Assembly (NCBI RefSeq): GCF_003194565.2
Contig: NZ_QICH01000002.1
Location: 434,001-498,000 of the forward strand
Source of the DNA: Kangiella spongicola
Lineage (GTDB): Bacteria; Pseudomonadota; Gammaproteobacteria; Enterobacterales; Kangiellaceae
Direction of reading: 5' to 3'
Length of the DNA: 64,000 nucleotides
Position 1 is the stretch's first letter. Each line of letters begins with the position of its first letter. Below the pieces are notes generated by a model, which saw only the letters and a list, made by a program, of their open reading frames with translations, did not search any database and was not told the DNA's origin. The position numbers and the translations under genes were made by a program. This document shows positions 25,431 through 34,798 of this stretch, in pieces.

Positions 25431-26624
25431 ATGAAACTACTGCAATCTATAGGCTTCATCATTAAATACCTTTTAATAGGCTTGGGAATAGCAGCCCTAT
25501 TTATCGTTTTCTTGCCTGAAAAGTTTTCCAAGCAACAAAACTCTAGCGAGCAGACTGAAAATCAACCACAACTCACGCAAAAAGCTAGTATAGAAGCACC
25601 TAGTGGTTTAAAAGCCAGTTATGCAGATATGTTAGCCGAGACTACGCCCTCCGTAGTCAGCATTAAAGTGCGCTCTAAAGTGTTTTCACTCGACAGTGGC
25701 GCTTGCGCAGAGCTCGAAGCTAGACCGCCAGATACCAACGCTTGCGCTGTGCTCTCCGACGGCTCGGGCGTTATAATTGATGGACAAGGCCATATCGTTA
25801 CCAATGCGCACGTTTTGGACAAGGCCGCCACGGTTATTGTTGAATTAAAAAATGGTGCGCAACTAAAAGCTAATATTGTTGGTGGCGATATTGAATCGGA
25901 CATTGCTTTATTGAAAGTAGATGCTGAAACACCACAATTCCTGCCACTTCCGGAAAACGATCAAAGCCGAGTGGGCGATCTGGTCTTCGCGATTGGCACC
26001 CCAAGCCTAGGCTTCCATCAAACCGTAACTCAAGGCATCATAAGCGCGAAATTCTTTACTCGCGTTGCGCACTATATCCAAACGGACGCGGCGCTACGCC
26101 CAGGTAATTCCGGTGGCGCTTTAGTTAATGCAAACGGCGAGCTTATTGGTATTACCTCACTCAGCACTTTAAGTAATCAAGGCGAAAAGCTCTATCAAAG
26201 CTACGCCGTATCGGCTAATAACGTTCGCCACATTGTTGAGCAAATAAAAAAACACGGCCAAGTCCATCGCGGCTGGCTTGGTTTAAGTGGTGACATGACC
26301 ATAAACCTAAACTCCATTAGTTACGAGTTAGGACTCACTGCCGAGCAAAGACAAGAGTTGCAAAACCGCATTTACCAGTTACCTTTTGGTAAAGGCGTTG
26401 TGGTCACAGCAGTCGCCGCTCAAGGTCCAGCAGAGCAAGCTGGTTTAAAGCCCCTTGATATCATCACCGAAGTGAATAACAAACCGATTTATAACGCAGT
26501 AGACCTCACTTCAGCAATCTGGAACTTAGAACCAGGTGCAGAAGTCACGGTTAATTATATGCGTGACGGTACTGAGCATAGTCAAACCATCACACTGGGA
26601 CAGAGAGGCCAGGCTTCTCAATGA
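25431..26624 (+). CDS. degS: Membrane-anchored serine protease DegS (HtrA family)
   Basis: Periplasmic protease, one membrane anchor and one PDZ domain. In E. coli DegS cleaves the anti-sigma factor RseA when outer-membrane proteins misfold. 397 residues, about 40 more than E. coli. Anchor at about 10-30; catalytic His127, Asp157 and Ser227 (RPGNSGGA); PDZ domain about 280-390. An insertion between the first strands (about 85-108) carries Cys92 and Cys105, which could form a disulfide. Confidence 0.93.
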   Translation: MKLLQSIGFIIKYLLIGLGIAALFIVFLPEKFSKQQNSSEQTENQPQLTQKASIEAPSGLKASYADMLAETTPSVVSIKVRSKVFSLDSGACAELEARPPDTNACAVLSDGSGVIIDGQGHIVTNAHVLDKAATVIVELKNGAQLKANIVGGDIESDIALLKVDAETPQFLPLPENDQSRVGDLVFAIGTPSLGFHQTVTQGIISAKFFTRVAHYIQTDAALRPGNSGGALVNANGELIGITSLSTLSNQGEKLYQSYAVSANNVRHIVEQIKKHGQVHRGWLGLSGDMTINLNSISYELGLTAEQRQELQNRIYQLPFGKGVVVTAVAAQGPAEQAGLKPLDIITEVNNKPIYNAVDLTSAIWNLEPGAEVTVNYMRDGTEHSQTITLGQRGQASQ

Positions 26625-26670
26625 CTTAGTTAAAAGTGTCTAACTCGCTAAGTTTTCATTGACCATTAAA

Positions 26671-26700
26671 AAAGGCGCTTAACCTGAGGTTAGCGCCTTT
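26671..26700. terminator. Bidirectional terminator between degS and murA
   Basis: AAAGGCGCTTAACC, loop TGA, GGTTAGCGCCTTT: a long stem with A-runs on the left and T-runs on the right, able to end both convergent transcripts. Confidence 0.85.
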
Positions 26701-26728
26701 AATTTATAACCGTTTTATAAGAGCAAAA

Positions 26729-27997
<1,269 letters not shown>

Positions 27998-28016
27998 TTA
28001 AATTATTGTGCTAGTC

Positions 28017-28262
28017 TTAGACAAAAAGCTTGGCTTTTTCCCACTCTTGCGGCGTATAAGCTTTAATAGTTAAAGCATGAATATCACCGCTGGCAATGTG
28101 TTCGTTCACTGCGGCGTAGACCATCTGTTGCTTTTTGACTGCACGCAGTCCTTCGAATTGCTCGCTCACCACGATGACCTGGAAGTGACTGCCATCGCCA
28201 TCAACGCGTAGCTCAGTGGTATTGATTTCTTGCTCAATTAGTTTCTTAATATCTTCTATCAT
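28017..28262 (-). CDS. ibaG: BolA-family protein IbaG
   Basis: Small BolA-like protein that works with monothiol glutaredoxins in iron-sulfur handling and acid response. 81 residues from MIEDIKKLIEQEI; an in-frame extension up to 28358 is not family-like. Core: LRVDGDGSHFQVIVVSEQFEG and QQMVYAAVNEHIASGDIHALTIKAYTP. In most relatives it follows the mlaFEDCB operon; here no mla gene lies upstream. Confidence 0.95.
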   Translation of the reverse strand: MIEDIKKLIEQEINTTELRVDGDGSHFQVIVVSEQFEGLRAVKKQQMVYAAVNEHIASGDIHALTIKAYTPQEWEKAKLFV

Positions 28263-28668
28263 TGGACTTCTTAAAGTTGCTGATTGTGACTGATTAACCC
28301 ACAGTATGGCCCCTGACTTTGACAAATTAAAGCCCGAAGTTGTCCTGAGAATTATCAAATGTGACTGTAATGTGCCCAGATTTTACCTTAAATCCATGAA
28401 TTACACACTAGGAGTAACCACATTTATCAAAACCAGTAGCCACTTGCATCATTTGCCATGCTCAATAATACTATGAATTATAGGGATTTAGGGGCTCGCT
28501 ACGACTGTAACTAGAGCATGACAAGCCTAATGCGCCCCTGTACAATGACGCCCTCAAAATTAAAGTTTCTGAGCAATTCAATAGCAAAGCTTCGTTACAC
28601 TTTGCCGCTGTTACTCAACAGCTTAGTAACCCTATAATCGTTAATAGAATAGAGCATTTAAGGTCCTC
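28263..28668. other. Intergenic region between ibaG and yrbG (no mla operon)
   Basis: 406 bp between divergent ibaG-murA and yrbG. A TATAAT at 28633-28638 is a likely -10 for yrbG, about 30 bp before its ATG; the -35 is weak. No ORF resembling mlaF, mlaE, mlaD, mlaC or mlaB, nor an obvious fragment of one, is seen. Otherwise featureless. Confidence 0.6.
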
Positions 28669-29658
28669 ATGTTAGAACATATTGCGTACATTATTATTGG
28701 TACCACCCTCTTGATGTGGAGTGCAGATCGCTTTACAGACGGCGCCGCTGCGATTGCCCGAAACTTTGGTGTTTCGCGATTAATCGTCGGCCTCACCATT
28801 GTTGCCATAGGCTCATCGGCCCCTGAAATTTTCGTCTCGATTCTGGACTCCTTAAAGACCTGTGCGCCTGATAAGCCTGAATGTGGCCCTGAAGTTGCAA
28901 TAGGTAACGCTCTAGGTTCGAACATCACCAACATTGCTCTAGTTCTTGGTATTACCGCTTTAGTTCGCCCCTTAATGATTAATTCCGGCTTATTAAAGCG
29001 AGAAATACCGATTCTATTTATCAGCTCAGCAGTTGTCTTTTTCTTCTTCTGGGATCTGCGTTTAAGCCATATCGAAGGTTTCATCCTACTGATAGGCCTC
29101 GTCTTATATTTCTTCTGGTTGGTGCATGTTGGTATCCAGTCGCGTAAAAATCATGACCCTATGGTTGATGAAATGATTGAGGAGCTGCCTGAAGGGATGC
29201 CAAGCGGCAAAGCTATATTCTGGGTTATCGTTGGCCTAGTCCTACTGGTCGGTAGCTCTAAGCTGTTAATCGAAGGAGCTAGTGGTATTGCGCTAGCATT
29301 TGGCGTGTCTGAAACCGTCATTGGCCTGACTATTGTTGCCCTAGGAACTAGCTTACCCGAGCTTGGAGCTTCGGTGGCAAGCGTCTTAAAAAATGAGCAT
29401 GAAATTGCTATCGGTAACGTCATCGGCTCGAATATTTTCAACTTACTCGGCGTGCTGGGTATCCCTGCCGCCATTGCAGCTCCGGTGATTGAGAAAGATA
29501 TTCTCCATATTGATTACCCACTAATGCTAGGTCTTATCATCGCTATGGCCATAATGGCTTACGGTTTTAGAGGCCCCGGCAAAATCAACCGCATCGAAGG
29601 CGCTATTTTAGTTGCTGTCTTCCTAGGGTATTATATAGTTCGGTTCTTTGTGCTTTAG
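28669..29658 (+). CDS. yrbG: Calcium/sodium antiporter YrbG
   Basis: Inner-membrane cation exchanger of the CaCA family. 329 residues, ten predicted spans in two inverted halves. Both alpha-repeats are visible: VGLTIVAIGSSAPEIFVS (about 40-57) followed by GNALGSNITNIALVLGI, and VIGLTIVALGTSLPELGASV (about 217) followed by GNVIGSNIFNLLGVLGI. First gene of the yrbG-kds-lpt cluster. Confidence 0.96.
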   Translation: MLEHIAYIIIGTTLLMWSADRFTDGAAAIARNFGVSRLIVGLTIVAIGSSAPEIFVSILDSLKTCAPDKPECGPEVAIGNALGSNITNIALVLGITALVRPLMINSGLLKREIPILFISSAVVFFFFWDLRLSHIEGFILLIGLVLYFFWLVHVGIQSRKNHDPMVDEMIEELPEGMPSGKAIFWVIVGLVLLVGSSKLLIEGASGIALAFGVSETVIGLTIVALGTSLPELGASVASVLKNEHEIAIGNVIGSNIFNLLGVLGIPAAIAAPVIEKDILHIDYPLMLGLIIAMAIMAYGFRGPGKINRIEGAILVAVFLGYYIVRFFVL

Positions 29659-29700
29659 TCACAAAAAACTGATAATAAGCAAAGAGTTAGGGAGCTTAAT

Positions 29701-30681
29701 TTGAGTCACACTTCTATTCAGCAACGCTATCTTGAAAGCGCTGAGCGCGTGATCACGATAGAAAGCCAAGCGGTTAACCAGCTAAAAAACCAGCTCAACG
29801 ATACTTTTATCGCAGCTTGTGAGCGTCTAATGAATTGCCAAGGTAAAGTGGTCGTTATCGGTATGGGCAAGTCTGGCCACATTGGTGGCAAAATGGCGGC
29901 GACACTTGCGAGCACAGGCACTCCGGCCTTTTTTGTACACCCAGCCGAAGCAAGTCACGGCGATCTGGGCATGATTGGAGAGCGTGATGTGGTCATAGCG
30001 CTGTCTAACTCTGGCGAAACCCATGAAGTCACCTCGCTTATCCCTGTGATTAAGCGCCGCGCCATTCCGTTAATTAGTATCACTAGCAACCCTAATTCCA
30101 GCTTAGCCAAAGCCAGTGAAATTCATCTCACGGTTAAAGTTGAGCAAGAAGCTTGCCCACATAACTTAGCGCCTACAGCCTCAACCACAGCTGTTTTAGC
30201 TCTTGGCGACGCCATCGCAGTGAGCTTGCTAGAAGCCAAAGGCTTCACGCCCGATGATTTTGCCTTATCGCACCCAGGCGGTAGCTTAGGTAAAAAGCTG
30301 TTGCTACAAGTCGAAGATCTAATGCACACCGCAGAGAACTTCCCCGCGGTAACTCCAGAAACCTCGGTTAAAGACGCTTTATTAGAGATGACCGATAAGC
30401 GCCTTGGTATGACCGCCGTACTTAACCAAGATAAATACCTACTCGGTATTTTCACCGACGGTGATTTGCGCCGTGCTTTCGAAAAAGGCATTAAAGTCGA
30501 TACGCCGATTGAAGACGTTATGACCACTGGCTGTAAAACGATTGCAGCCGATGCCTTAGCCGTTGATGCCGTTGGCCTAATGGAACAAAACAGCATCACC
30601 TGTCTAATCGTTGTCGATGAAAAGAACAAACCTTTAGGTGCGGTTCACATGCATGACTTATTAAAAGCAGGAGTGGTTTAA
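29701..30681 (+). CDS. kdsD: Arabinose-5-phosphate isomerase KdsD
   Basis: Converts ribulose 5-phosphate to arabinose 5-phosphate, the first step of Kdo synthesis for lipopolysaccharide. 326 residues: SIS domain (VIGMGKSGHIGGKMAATLASTGTP, about 50-73) and two CBS domains (about 205-326). The start codon is TTG, with AGGGAG about 7 nt upstream. It ends 1 bp before kdsC. Confidence 0.97.
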   Translation: MSHTSIQQRYLESAERVITIESQAVNQLKNQLNDTFIAACERLMNCQGKVVVIGMGKSGHIGGKMAATLASTGTPAFFVHPAEASHGDLGMIGERDVVIALSNSGETHEVTSLIPVIKRRAIPLISITSNPNSSLAKASEIHLTVKVEQEACPHNLAPTASTTAVLALGDAIAVSLLEAKGFTPDDFALSHPGGSLGKKLLLQVEDLMHTAENFPAVTPETSVKDALLEMTDKRLGMTAVLNQDKYLLGIFTDGDLRRAFEKGIKVDTPIEDVMTTGCKTIAADALAVDAVGLMEQNSITCLIVVDEKNKPLGAVHMHDLLKAGVV

Positions 30682-30682
30682 T

Positions 30683-31222
30683 ATGCAAAAGCCACACTAT
30701 CCGAAAGAATTATTGCGACAAGCACGCGAGATCAAGCTGCTCATTTGCGATGTCGATGGCGTTTTAAGCAATGGCCAAGTTATTATCGGCAATCAGGGTG
30801 AGGAATTAAAAACCTTCAACATCAAAGATGGCTTCGGGCTAAAAAGCCTTATGCAGCATAAGATTCATGTCGCCATTATTACCGGCCGTCGCTCGGAAAT
30901 AGTCGAAAAGCGATGCCGCGAGTTATCGATAAAACATATTTATCAAGGCCAAGTGGACAAAATTGCAGCCTATGAAGAGCTGTGCGAAAAACTCTCAGTA
31001 GAGCCAAGCCAAGTCTGCCATGTTGGCGATGATCTGCCTGACTTACCATTAATGCGCCGTTCAGGCCTAGGTGTTACAGTAGCGGATGGGCACTGGTTCG
31101 TGCGTCAAAATGCAGACTGGACAACTCAGAGTAACGGTGGTTTTGGTGCCGTTCGCGAAATTATTGACTTAATCCTTGAAAGTAAGGGGTTGCTTGAAAA
31201 GCACCTTCAGGAGTACACCTAA
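30683..31222 (+). CDS. kdsC: 3-deoxy-D-manno-octulosonate 8-phosphate phosphatase KdsC
   Basis: HAD-family phosphatase releasing Kdo from Kdo-8-phosphate. 179 residues. The nucleophile motif ICDVDGVLSNG has Asp23 and Asp25; IITGRRS (motif II) and HVGDDLPDLPLM (motif IV) follow. Standard short KdsC without a cap domain. Overlaps lptC by 1 bp. Confidence 0.97.
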   Translation: MQKPHYPKELLRQAREIKLLICDVDGVLSNGQVIIGNQGEELKTFNIKDGFGLKSLMQHKIHVAIITGRRSEIVEKRCRELSIKHIYQGQVDKIAAYEELCEKLSVEPSQVCHVGDDLPDLPLMRRSGLGVTVADGHWFVRQNADWTTQSNGGFGAVREIIDLILESKGLLEKHLQEYT

Positions 31223-31776
31223 TGACCTTTTTGAGAGGCCGACACATATTATGGTTATTACTACCAGCTACTTTTGTGGTCGCCTTTCTGTGGGACAAAT
31301 CTGTCGAGCAAAAACCTGACTTTGTTCAAGCAGACAACAATCCTGACTATTATCTAGTCAACACTTCTACTATTGAATTTGATGTTACAGGGCAACGCAC
31401 TCGTAAGTTCACGAGCGAAAAAACGTCGCATTTTAAAGACTTGATGATAACGCGCTTGCAGTCACCAAAGTTTGAAATGATTTCCACCGAGAAGCCGTGG
31501 CAAATCACCGCTGATGCGGCGACAAATAACGAGCTCAGCGAACAGTTAGAACTAGCAGGTAATGTTGAAATCAAACTAACTCCGAAAAACCAGCAGCCTA
31601 GCATGACCTTAACCATGCCGAAGCTTAAAGTCGATTTCACGACCCAAACCGCCTTTACCGATACTGCCGTTGAATTGAACAATGGTATTTTCCGTCAAAC
31701 GGCTAAAGGCATGAATGCGGACTTACGCAACAGTACTATTGAATTTAAATCTCAGGTCGTTTCTGAAGAACTATGA
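31222..31776 (+). CDS. lptC: LPS export protein LptC
   Basis: Bitopic inner-membrane component of the Lpt bridge, receiving LPS from LptBFG and passing it to LptA. 184 residues. Membrane span at about residues 8-25 (ILWLLLPATFVVAFLWD), then a periplasmic beta-jellyroll including YYLVNTSTIEFDVTGQ. Overlaps kdsC by 1 bp and lptA by 4 bp. Confidence 0.94.
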   Translation: MTFLRGRHILWLLLPATFVVAFLWDKSVEQKPDFVQADNNPDYYLVNTSTIEFDVTGQRTRKFTSEKTSHFKDLMITRLQSPKFEMISTEKPWQITADAATNNELSEQLELAGNVEIKLTPKNQQPSMTLTMPKLKVDFTTQTAFTDTAVELNNGIFRQTAKGMNADLRNSTIEFKSQVVSEEL

Positions 31777-32627
31777 AGATACTAAAACTTACACTTACAT
31801 TATTATTGAGCTCACTGCTAGCCACTTCCTTTACGGCACAAGCAGCACAGTTTGAAAAGTCGCGTTTAAAGGCTGAAAGCTCTTATTTAGACGCTTCACA
31901 AGAAACGACAACCGTTGTTTATGAAAACAACGTGGTTTATGAGCACGGTCAAATGACCATCCACGCGGATAAATTAATTAAGCGTGGGGAAGACGCAGGT
32001 ACAATTACCGCCGAAGGTAACCCAGTCAAAATCCACTACGTTGATGCTCTCGGCGAAACTACGGACATCGAAGCACCGAGCATTAATTACGAGCAAAAAA
32101 GTGGTGAATTGGCTGCCGATGGCGATATCCAAATTGTACAAAGCTCACAACAAGATACATTAACGCTTACTGGTAATAAGCTACGAGCTAACCAACGCAT
32201 TACTGATGGTTTTAGTTTTGTATTAACCGGAAATCCTACTCGGTTTATTCTCAAGCAACCCAATCAAACTGAAATTACCGCTGTTGCAGATACTTTGCGC
32301 TCGAACGGTAAAGACCGCAAAACTCAATTAGTTGGCTCGGTTAATTTAAGCCAAGGCTCGTCAAACACCTCAGCGGCATTACTCACTTATGATGGCGCTA
32401 CTAAGCGTATTTCTGCGGATCAAAGCTCAGACGGTTCGCAACAAGTAGTTACTGAGTTTTTCTGGCAAGATGAACCACAGCCTGAAAAAACCGAAACAGA
32501 GAAAGCGCTAGAGCAAAGTTCTACTTCTGAAGGTGATACAGATAAAAGCGTCAAAGAGAGTAACAACCAGTCCGAGCAAGAAACTTCAGAGCCCGTGGAG
32601 ACTATCCAGCCAGAGGATGATCAATAA
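31773..32627 (+). CDS. lptA: LPS transport periplasmic protein LptA, with acidic tail
   Basis: Periplasmic beta-jellyroll protein forming the LPS bridge. 284 residues, against about 185 in E. coli. Signal peptide cleaved after about residue 24 (AQAA). OstA/LptA domain with [20 protein letters not shown] and the repeating [20 protein letters not shown] pattern. From about residue 235 the protein is a disordered Glu/Ser/Gln-rich tail not needed for the fold. Overlaps lptC and lptB. Confidence 0.94.
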   Translation: MKILKLTLTLLLSSLLATSFTAQAAQFEKSRLKAESSYLDASQETTTVVYENNVVYEHGQMTIHADKLIKRGEDAGTITAEGNPVKIHYVDALGETTDIEAPSINYEQKSGELAADGDIQIVQSSQQDTLTLTGNKLRANQRITDGFSFVLTGNPTRFILKQPNQTEITAVADTLRSNGKDRKTQLVGSVNLSQGSSNTSAALLTYDGATKRISADQSSDGSQQVVTEFFWQDEPQPEKTETEKALEQSSTSEGDTDKSVKESNNQSEQETSEPVETIQPEDDQ

Positions 32628-33352
32628 TGAGTTCTCTCGAAGCCAAAAACCTTGCTAAAAGCTACAAAGCACGCAAAGTCGTCGAAAGCGTTTCGCTAAA
32701 AGTTGACCAAGGCTCTATTGTTGGCCTACTCGGCCCTAACGGTGCCGGTAAAACCACTTCGTTTTACATGATTGTTGGTTTAGTCCCTTCGGATGCGGGC
32801 CAAATACTTCTCGCTGATGAGGATATTACTGGCGCAGCCATGCACGCTAGGGCGCAAAAAGGGATTGGCTACTTGCCACAAGAAGCATCAATCTTCCGTA
32901 AGCTTTCAGTACAAGACAACATCATGGCTATTTTGCAGCTGCGAAAGGACCTTAACGATGAGCAAAGAGAAGAAAAGCTCGATCAGTTATTAGCCGAGTT
33001 TCATATCGAACATATCCGTCTTAGCCTAGGCATGAGCTTGTCGGGTGGCGAGCGTCGCCGAGTAGAAATCGCAAGAGCGTTAGCTAACGACCCTAAGTTT
33101 ATACTTCTAGACGAGCCTTTCGCCGGCGTAGATCCTATTTCAGTTATTGAGATTAAAAGCATCATCATGCAACTCAAAGAACGTGGGCTCGGTGTCTTAA
33201 TCACCGACCATAATGTCCGCGAAACGCTTGATGTCTGCGAACACGCCTATATCGTTGATAGTGGTAACATTATTGCCGACGGCGACCCTCAAACCATCCT
33301 CGAAAACCCAGTTGTAAGGCAGAGATACCTAGGCGAACACTTCAGAATGTGA
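32627..33352 (+). CDS. lptB: LPS export ABC transporter ATPase LptB
   Basis: ATPase that powers LPS extraction from the inner membrane. 241 residues. Walker [10 protein letters not shown] at 36-44, Q-loop YLPQEASIF, signature LSGGERRR, Walker [13 protein letters not shown] and the switch His in [11 protein letters not shown]. Overlaps lptA by 1 bp. In most gammaproteobacteria the next gene is rpoN; here it is not. Confidence 0.97.
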   Translation: MSSLEAKNLAKSYKARKVVESVSLKVDQGSIVGLLGPNGAGKTTSFYMIVGLVPSDAGQILLADEDITGAAMHARAQKGIGYLPQEASIFRKLSVQDNIMAILQLRKDLNDEQREEKLDQLLAEFHIEHIRLSLGMSLSGGERRRVEIARALANDPKFILLDEPFAGVDPISVIEIKSIIMQLKERGLGVLITDHNVRETLDVCEHAYIVDSGNIIADGDPQTILENPVVRQRYLGEHFRM

Positions 33353-33370
33353 TCCTAATCATTGAAATTC

Positions 33371-33465
33371 CAAAGCCAGTCCCCAAGTTAATAATAAGCC
33401 TTGCAAGATCTCTAATCTCAAGGTAACTTGGTAGTTAAAGGGCAACATAAGGAAAAGACTGGCTT
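33371..33465 (+). other. Nested RNA-like structure in the lptB-hpf gap (rpoN position)
   Basis: Four coaxial helices nest inside one another: AAGCCAGTC (33373-33381) with GACTGGCTT (33457-33465); CCAAGTTA (33383-33390) with TAACTTGG (33424-33431); CCTTG (33399-33403) with CAAGG (33419-33423); AGAT (33406-33409) with ATCT (33415-33418). All pairs are Watson-Crick. A 25-nt purine-rich strand (33432-33456) bulges on the 3' side. The rest of the 407-bp gap has a perfect AAGGAGGTGA (33607-33616) with no ATG, GTG or TTG at a usable distance, and no rpoN-like ORF. Strand and function are unknown. Confidence 0.5.
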
Positions 33466-33759
33466 ACGTGATTAGAACAAAACGCCTCAAATTCAATTCC
33501 CTTAATATTTGGTTAAATTCAAAACAACCATCATTGCTGAATCCAATTGTTTCATTATTCCAGCAAAAAGCTGCCCTTTTTCAATCCAGTAGTCTCCAAC
33601 TCTTTCAAGGAGGTGAATTATCGCATCGAATCAAATCCACTCTAAACAAGTTTTCTTTAGCGAGCGTGGAACCTTCCCACGAACGACTATGTAATCGGCT
33701 GTCTTGTTCAGCACATTACCCAACCAACTATTAATCTAATTATAGAAGGAAAGTTTATT

Positions 33760-34047
33760 ATGCAAATCAATCTAACTGGGCGTCATTTAGAAATCACAGA
33801 ACCATTAAAACAATTTGTGGATGAGAAATTTTCCAAGCTTGAAAGACACTTTGAGCAGATTAACAATGTTTATGTTGTTTTAAGTGTTGAGAAAATCCGC
33901 CAAATTGCTGAAGCGACCGTCCATGTCAATGGCGCTGAAATATTCGCCAACAGTGAATCAGAAGATATGTATGCTGCGATTGATTTATTGATTGATAAAT
34001 TAGACAGACAGGTTATTAAGCATAAGGAAAAGCTGACTCGTCACTAG
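33760..34047 (+). CDS. hpf: Ribosome hibernation promoting factor HPF (short form)
   Basis: Binds the 30S subunit and promotes 100S ribosome dimers in stationary phase. 95 residues, the short HPF type. MQINLTGRHLEITEPLKQFVDEKFSKLERHF and the C-terminal SEDMYAAIDLLIDKLDRQVIKHKEKL are diagnostic. AAGGA lies about 8 nt upstream. Normally follows rpoN; here a 407-bp gap after lptB precedes it. Confidence 0.96.
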   Translation: MQINLTGRHLEITEPLKQFVDEKFSKLERHFEQINNVYVVLSVEKIRQIAEATVHVNGAEIFANSESEDMYAAIDLLIDKLDRQVIKHKEKLTRH

Positions 34048-34163
34048 CAATACAAGCTCTTTCGTCTTAAGACTCATTGAATGAGCAAGATCATTACAAG
34101 AGATAACATGTTAGAATTTAGTCACTCAGAATGAACAGAAATCATCAAAGAGTGAAAATATTT

Positions 34164-34194
34164 AAGCCTCAACCATAATGTTGAGGCTTTTTTT
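34164..34194 (+). terminator. Terminator after hpf
   Basis: AAGCCTCAAC, loop CATAAT, GTTGAGGCTT followed by a seven-T tract. A strong intrinsic terminator that separates hpf from ptsN. Confidence 0.9.
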
Positions 34195-34204
34195 CGCCAA
34201 GCGT

Positions 34205-34213
34205 TGTTATAAT
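34205..34213 (+). promoter_or_regulatory. ptsN promoter, extended -10
   Basis: TGTTATAAT (TATAAT at 34208-34213), an extended -10 directly after the hpf terminator, giving ptsN-rapZ their own start about 65 nt before the ATG. Confidence 0.55.
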
Positions 34214-34285
34214 ATTCTATAAACAGCCTCATTGGTCACGAATAATACTGCGGAGCTGGTGCTCAACTACCAGCAGAGAAATGTT

Positions 34286-34798
34286 ATGAGCGAACAAGAC
34301 AATAAGACAATGCACATCTTAGACACGCTAGCTCCAGACCGCTGCAAGCTTGGGCTGGAAGCTACAAGCCGTAAAAAAGCACTGCAGTTAGTCGCCAATG
34401 AGTTCAGCCACAGTCATCCAGAAATAAACTCTTTCGAAATCCTACAGGCTTTAACAGAACGCGAGCAACTAGGCAGCACAGCCATTGGTAATGGTATCGC
34501 TCTGCCCCATGCGCGACTCGAGTCTTGTAAAAAGCCGCTTGCTCTATTGATTACATTGCAAGAAGGCGTCGATTTTTTTGCTTCAGATAAAGAAAATGTC
34601 GACATTATTTTCGCACTTTTAGTGCCCGAGGAACTGGACTTTAGAGACCTTAAAGGTGTCGATTTAGTTAAAGCGGCCTTCGGTAACAAAACATTGTGTG
34701 CGCAAATCAGAAATGCTCACAATAACGAAGCATTATTTGATATCATTGAAAGTGCCTTTAAAGAATTCAGTAACAAAAGTAAGGAAGAAACTTCGTGA
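34286..34798 (+). CDS. ptsN: Nitrogen-PTS regulatory protein EIIA(Ntr), PtsN
   Basis: Phosphocarrier-type regulator that controls potassium transport and other processes. 170 residues from MSEQDNKTMHILD; the frame extends back to a TTG at 34232, but that would lie almost on the promoter start and lacks conservation. The phosphorylated His is His75 in GIALPHARLESC. The usual partners PtsP and NPr are not next to it: no npr follows rapZ. Overlaps rapZ by 4 bp. Confidence 0.94.
   Translation: MSEQDNKTMHILDTLAPDRCKLGLEATSRKKALQLVANEFSHSHPEINSFEILQALTEREQLGSTAIGNGIALPHARLESCKKPLALLITLQEGVDFFASDKENVDIIFALLVPEELDFRDLKGVDLVKAAFGNKTLCAQIRNAHNNEALFDIIESAFKEFSNKSKEETS

Noticed and set aside
28641-29084. 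147-codon antisense frame opposite yrbG
   Set aside because: Shadow of the antiporter's hydrophobic repeats; the sense gene is unambiguous.
30123-30629. 168-codon antisense frame opposite kdsD
   Set aside because: Ser/Pro/Leu-rich shadow of a clear KdsD gene; no ribosome binding site or family likeness.
33468-33734. 88-codon open frame in the lptB-hpf gap
   Set aside because: GTG start without ribosome binding site, Ser/Leu/Asn-rich composition unlike a folded protein, no likeness to RpoN, and it begins right at the end of an RNA-like structure. Treated as non-coding.
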